Below are positions 35,368-36,262 of a stretch of DNA of 36,262 nt, one piece after another. The position numbers were made by a program, and so were the translations under genes. Under the pieces are notes generated by a model. It searched no databases. It had not been told where the DNA came from and saw nothing but the letters and a program-made list of their open reading frames with translations. The first letter of the stretch is position 1. Every line of letters begins with the position of its first letter. Origin of the DNA: Leptolyngbya sp. Heron Island J (GTDB lineage Bacteria > Cyanobacteriota > Cyanobacteriia > Phormidesmidales > Phormidesmidaceae); contig NZ_AWNH01000058.1 of the NCBI RefSeq assembly GCF_000482245.1, forward strand, positions 1 to 36,262, in the 5' to 3' direction.

Positions 35368-36262
35368 GGGACTGTCCATAATTTTGTGTAAGCGATCTAT
35401 CATCCATGTACATTAGGAGATCGCCTCATGGCCCGTAAGAAGAAAGAACCGAATCGCGTTGATGAATTACTAGACGAACTACTGGAAGACTGCGCCACCC
35501 CTGAGGATATTTTGGGCGAGTCGGGTCTGATGAAGCAAATCAAAAAGCGCCTGGTGGAACGCGCCTTAGCGGGAGAACTCAATCATCATCTTGAATCGAG
35601 TCCAGCGGATGAGCAGCCAAGAAATAGTCGCAATGGCAGCTCGAAGAAAACGGTGCAATCGGAGGACGGTGAACTGGAACTGTCCATCCCTCGCGACCGC
35701 AACAGCAGCTTTGAACCGATACTGGTGCCCAAACATCAGCGTCGATTAGCCGGACTCGATGAAAAGATCTTGGCGCTGTATGCCCGAGGGATGAGCACTC
35801 GTGACATCAGTGCCCAGCTCAAGGAATTATATGGGGGAGCCACGATATCAGCGTCGGTGATTAGCGAGGTGATTGATACCGTTAGCGACGATGTCAAAGC
35901 CTGGCAGGCCCGTCCCCTCGACGAGCTCTACCCAATCGTTTATCTCGATGCCCTGTACGTGAATATCAAAGTGTCAGGCCGTGTAAGCAAACGAGCGGTG
36001 TACGTGGTCCTGGGCATTGACCGAGAGGGCGAGAAACAACTGCTGGGTCTATGGATAGGCGAAGCCGAAACCGAGGGTGCTAAATTCTGGTTGAAAGTGC
36101 TCACCGACCTGAAAAATCGAGGATTGAAGGATATTCTGATTGCCTGTTGCGATGGGCTTAAAGGCTTTCCCAACGCCATCGAAGCGGTGTATCCCAAAAC
36201 GCAAATACAGCTCTGCATTGTTCATCTGATGCGCAACTGCATGAAGTATGTCCCTTGGAAAG
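35368..36262 (+). mobile_element. IS256-family insertion sequence, left end (right end outside window)
   Basis: The likely left terminal repeat starts near 35368 with GGGACTGTCCATAATTTT followed by GTGTAA, a sequence style common at IS256-family ends, 60 nt before the transposase ATG. The open frame of the peptidase fragment meets the element exactly here. The matching right repeat and the 8-9-bp target duplication are beyond the window, so the boundary is approximate. Confidence 0.65.
35428..36262 (+). CDS. IS256-family (Mutator-like) transposase, 3' end outside the window
   Basis: 278 codons are visible from the ATG at 35428, with AGGAG 8 nt upstream; the frame runs off the right edge. Typical family segments are seen: the N-terminal helical part with KRLVERALAGELNHHL, RNSRNGSSKKTVQ, the RDRNSSFEPILVPKHQRR stretch, YARGMSTRDISAQL, then the catalytic core with the first DDE Asp in YPIVYLDALYVNIK and the second Asp in IACCDGLKGFPNAI, followed by QLCIVHLMRN. 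The usual length is about 390-410 residues, so the catalytic Glu lies past the edge. The visible part is intact, so the element may still be mobile. Confidence 0.93.
   Translation, partial: MARKKKEPNRVDELLDELLEDCATPEDILGESGLMKQIKKRLVERALAGELNHHLESSPADEQPRNSRNGSSKKTVQSEDGELELSIPRDRNSSFEPILVPKHQRRLAGLDEKILALYARGMSTRDISAQLKELYGGATISASVISEVIDTVSDDVKAWQARPLDELYPIVYLDALYVNIKVSGRVSKRAVYVVLGIDREGEKQLLGLWIGEAETEGAKFWLKVLTDLKNRGLKDILIACCDGLKGFPNAIEAVYPKTQIQLCIVHLMRNCMKYVPWK

Noticed and set aside
1-36262. CRISPR arrays, tRNA or rRNA genes
   Set aside because: I saw no regularly spaced repeats and no cloverleaf or rRNA-like segments; the only tandem repeats are the 31-bp pair and the in-frame receptor repeat.

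Overview
The window is from a cyanobacterium. The HIP1 octamer GCGATCGC recurs in genes on both strands (for example 819-826, 28317-28324 and 28422-28429). The fatty-acyl-AMP-ligase starter, the AMIN-domain TonB receptor and the RTX protein also have a cyanobacterial style. I cannot name the species.

Left two thirds (1-23024, all minus strand): a hybrid NRPS/PKS operon transcribed right to left with gaps of about 14-70 nt. In order: a fatty-acyl-AMP ligase fused to an ACP (22999 region to 20964); KS-AT-ACP-Cy-A-PCP (20934-14581); C-A-PCP-E (14566-9878); C-A-PCP (9810-6469); a PLP decarboxylase (about 6427-4778); and KS-AT-KR-carrier-Cy, cut by the left edge (4756 to <1). From the adenylation pocket residues I read Cys-like, Ala and beta-Ala. 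The predicted line is: fatty acyl, malonyl extension left as beta-keto, thiazoline, D-Ala, beta-Ala, malonyl extension reduced to beta-hydroxy, then a second heterocyclisation outside the window. The decarboxylase probably makes the beta-alanine from aspartate. No thioesterase, halogenase or phosphopantetheinyl transferase is visible here.

Divergent regulatory region (23025-24713): 1.7 kb without a convincing gene. It holds two Fur-box-like sites, a 31-bp tandem repeat, and a decayed second copy of the leader and first codons of the receptor gene.

Right arm (24714-33039, plus strand): a TonB-dependent receptor, an LCM-type O-methyltransferase and two exporter-fold ABC half-transporters of the YbtP/YbtQ-IrtA/IrtB kind form a tight operon. 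An RhtX/FptX-like MFS permease follows after a 219-nt gap that carries a large inverted repeat. A receptor plus two kinds of inner-membrane siderophore permease suggests that the NRPS/PKS product is a metallophore, probably a lipidated thiazoline lipopeptide for iron or another metal.

Right end (33097-36262): a secreted RTX protein with an alpha/beta-hydrolase-like N-terminal half, then gene debris (a possible SWIM-domain remnant and a cysteine-peptidase-like fragment). The peptidase fragment is interrupted by an IS256-family insertion sequence whose transposase runs off the right edge.
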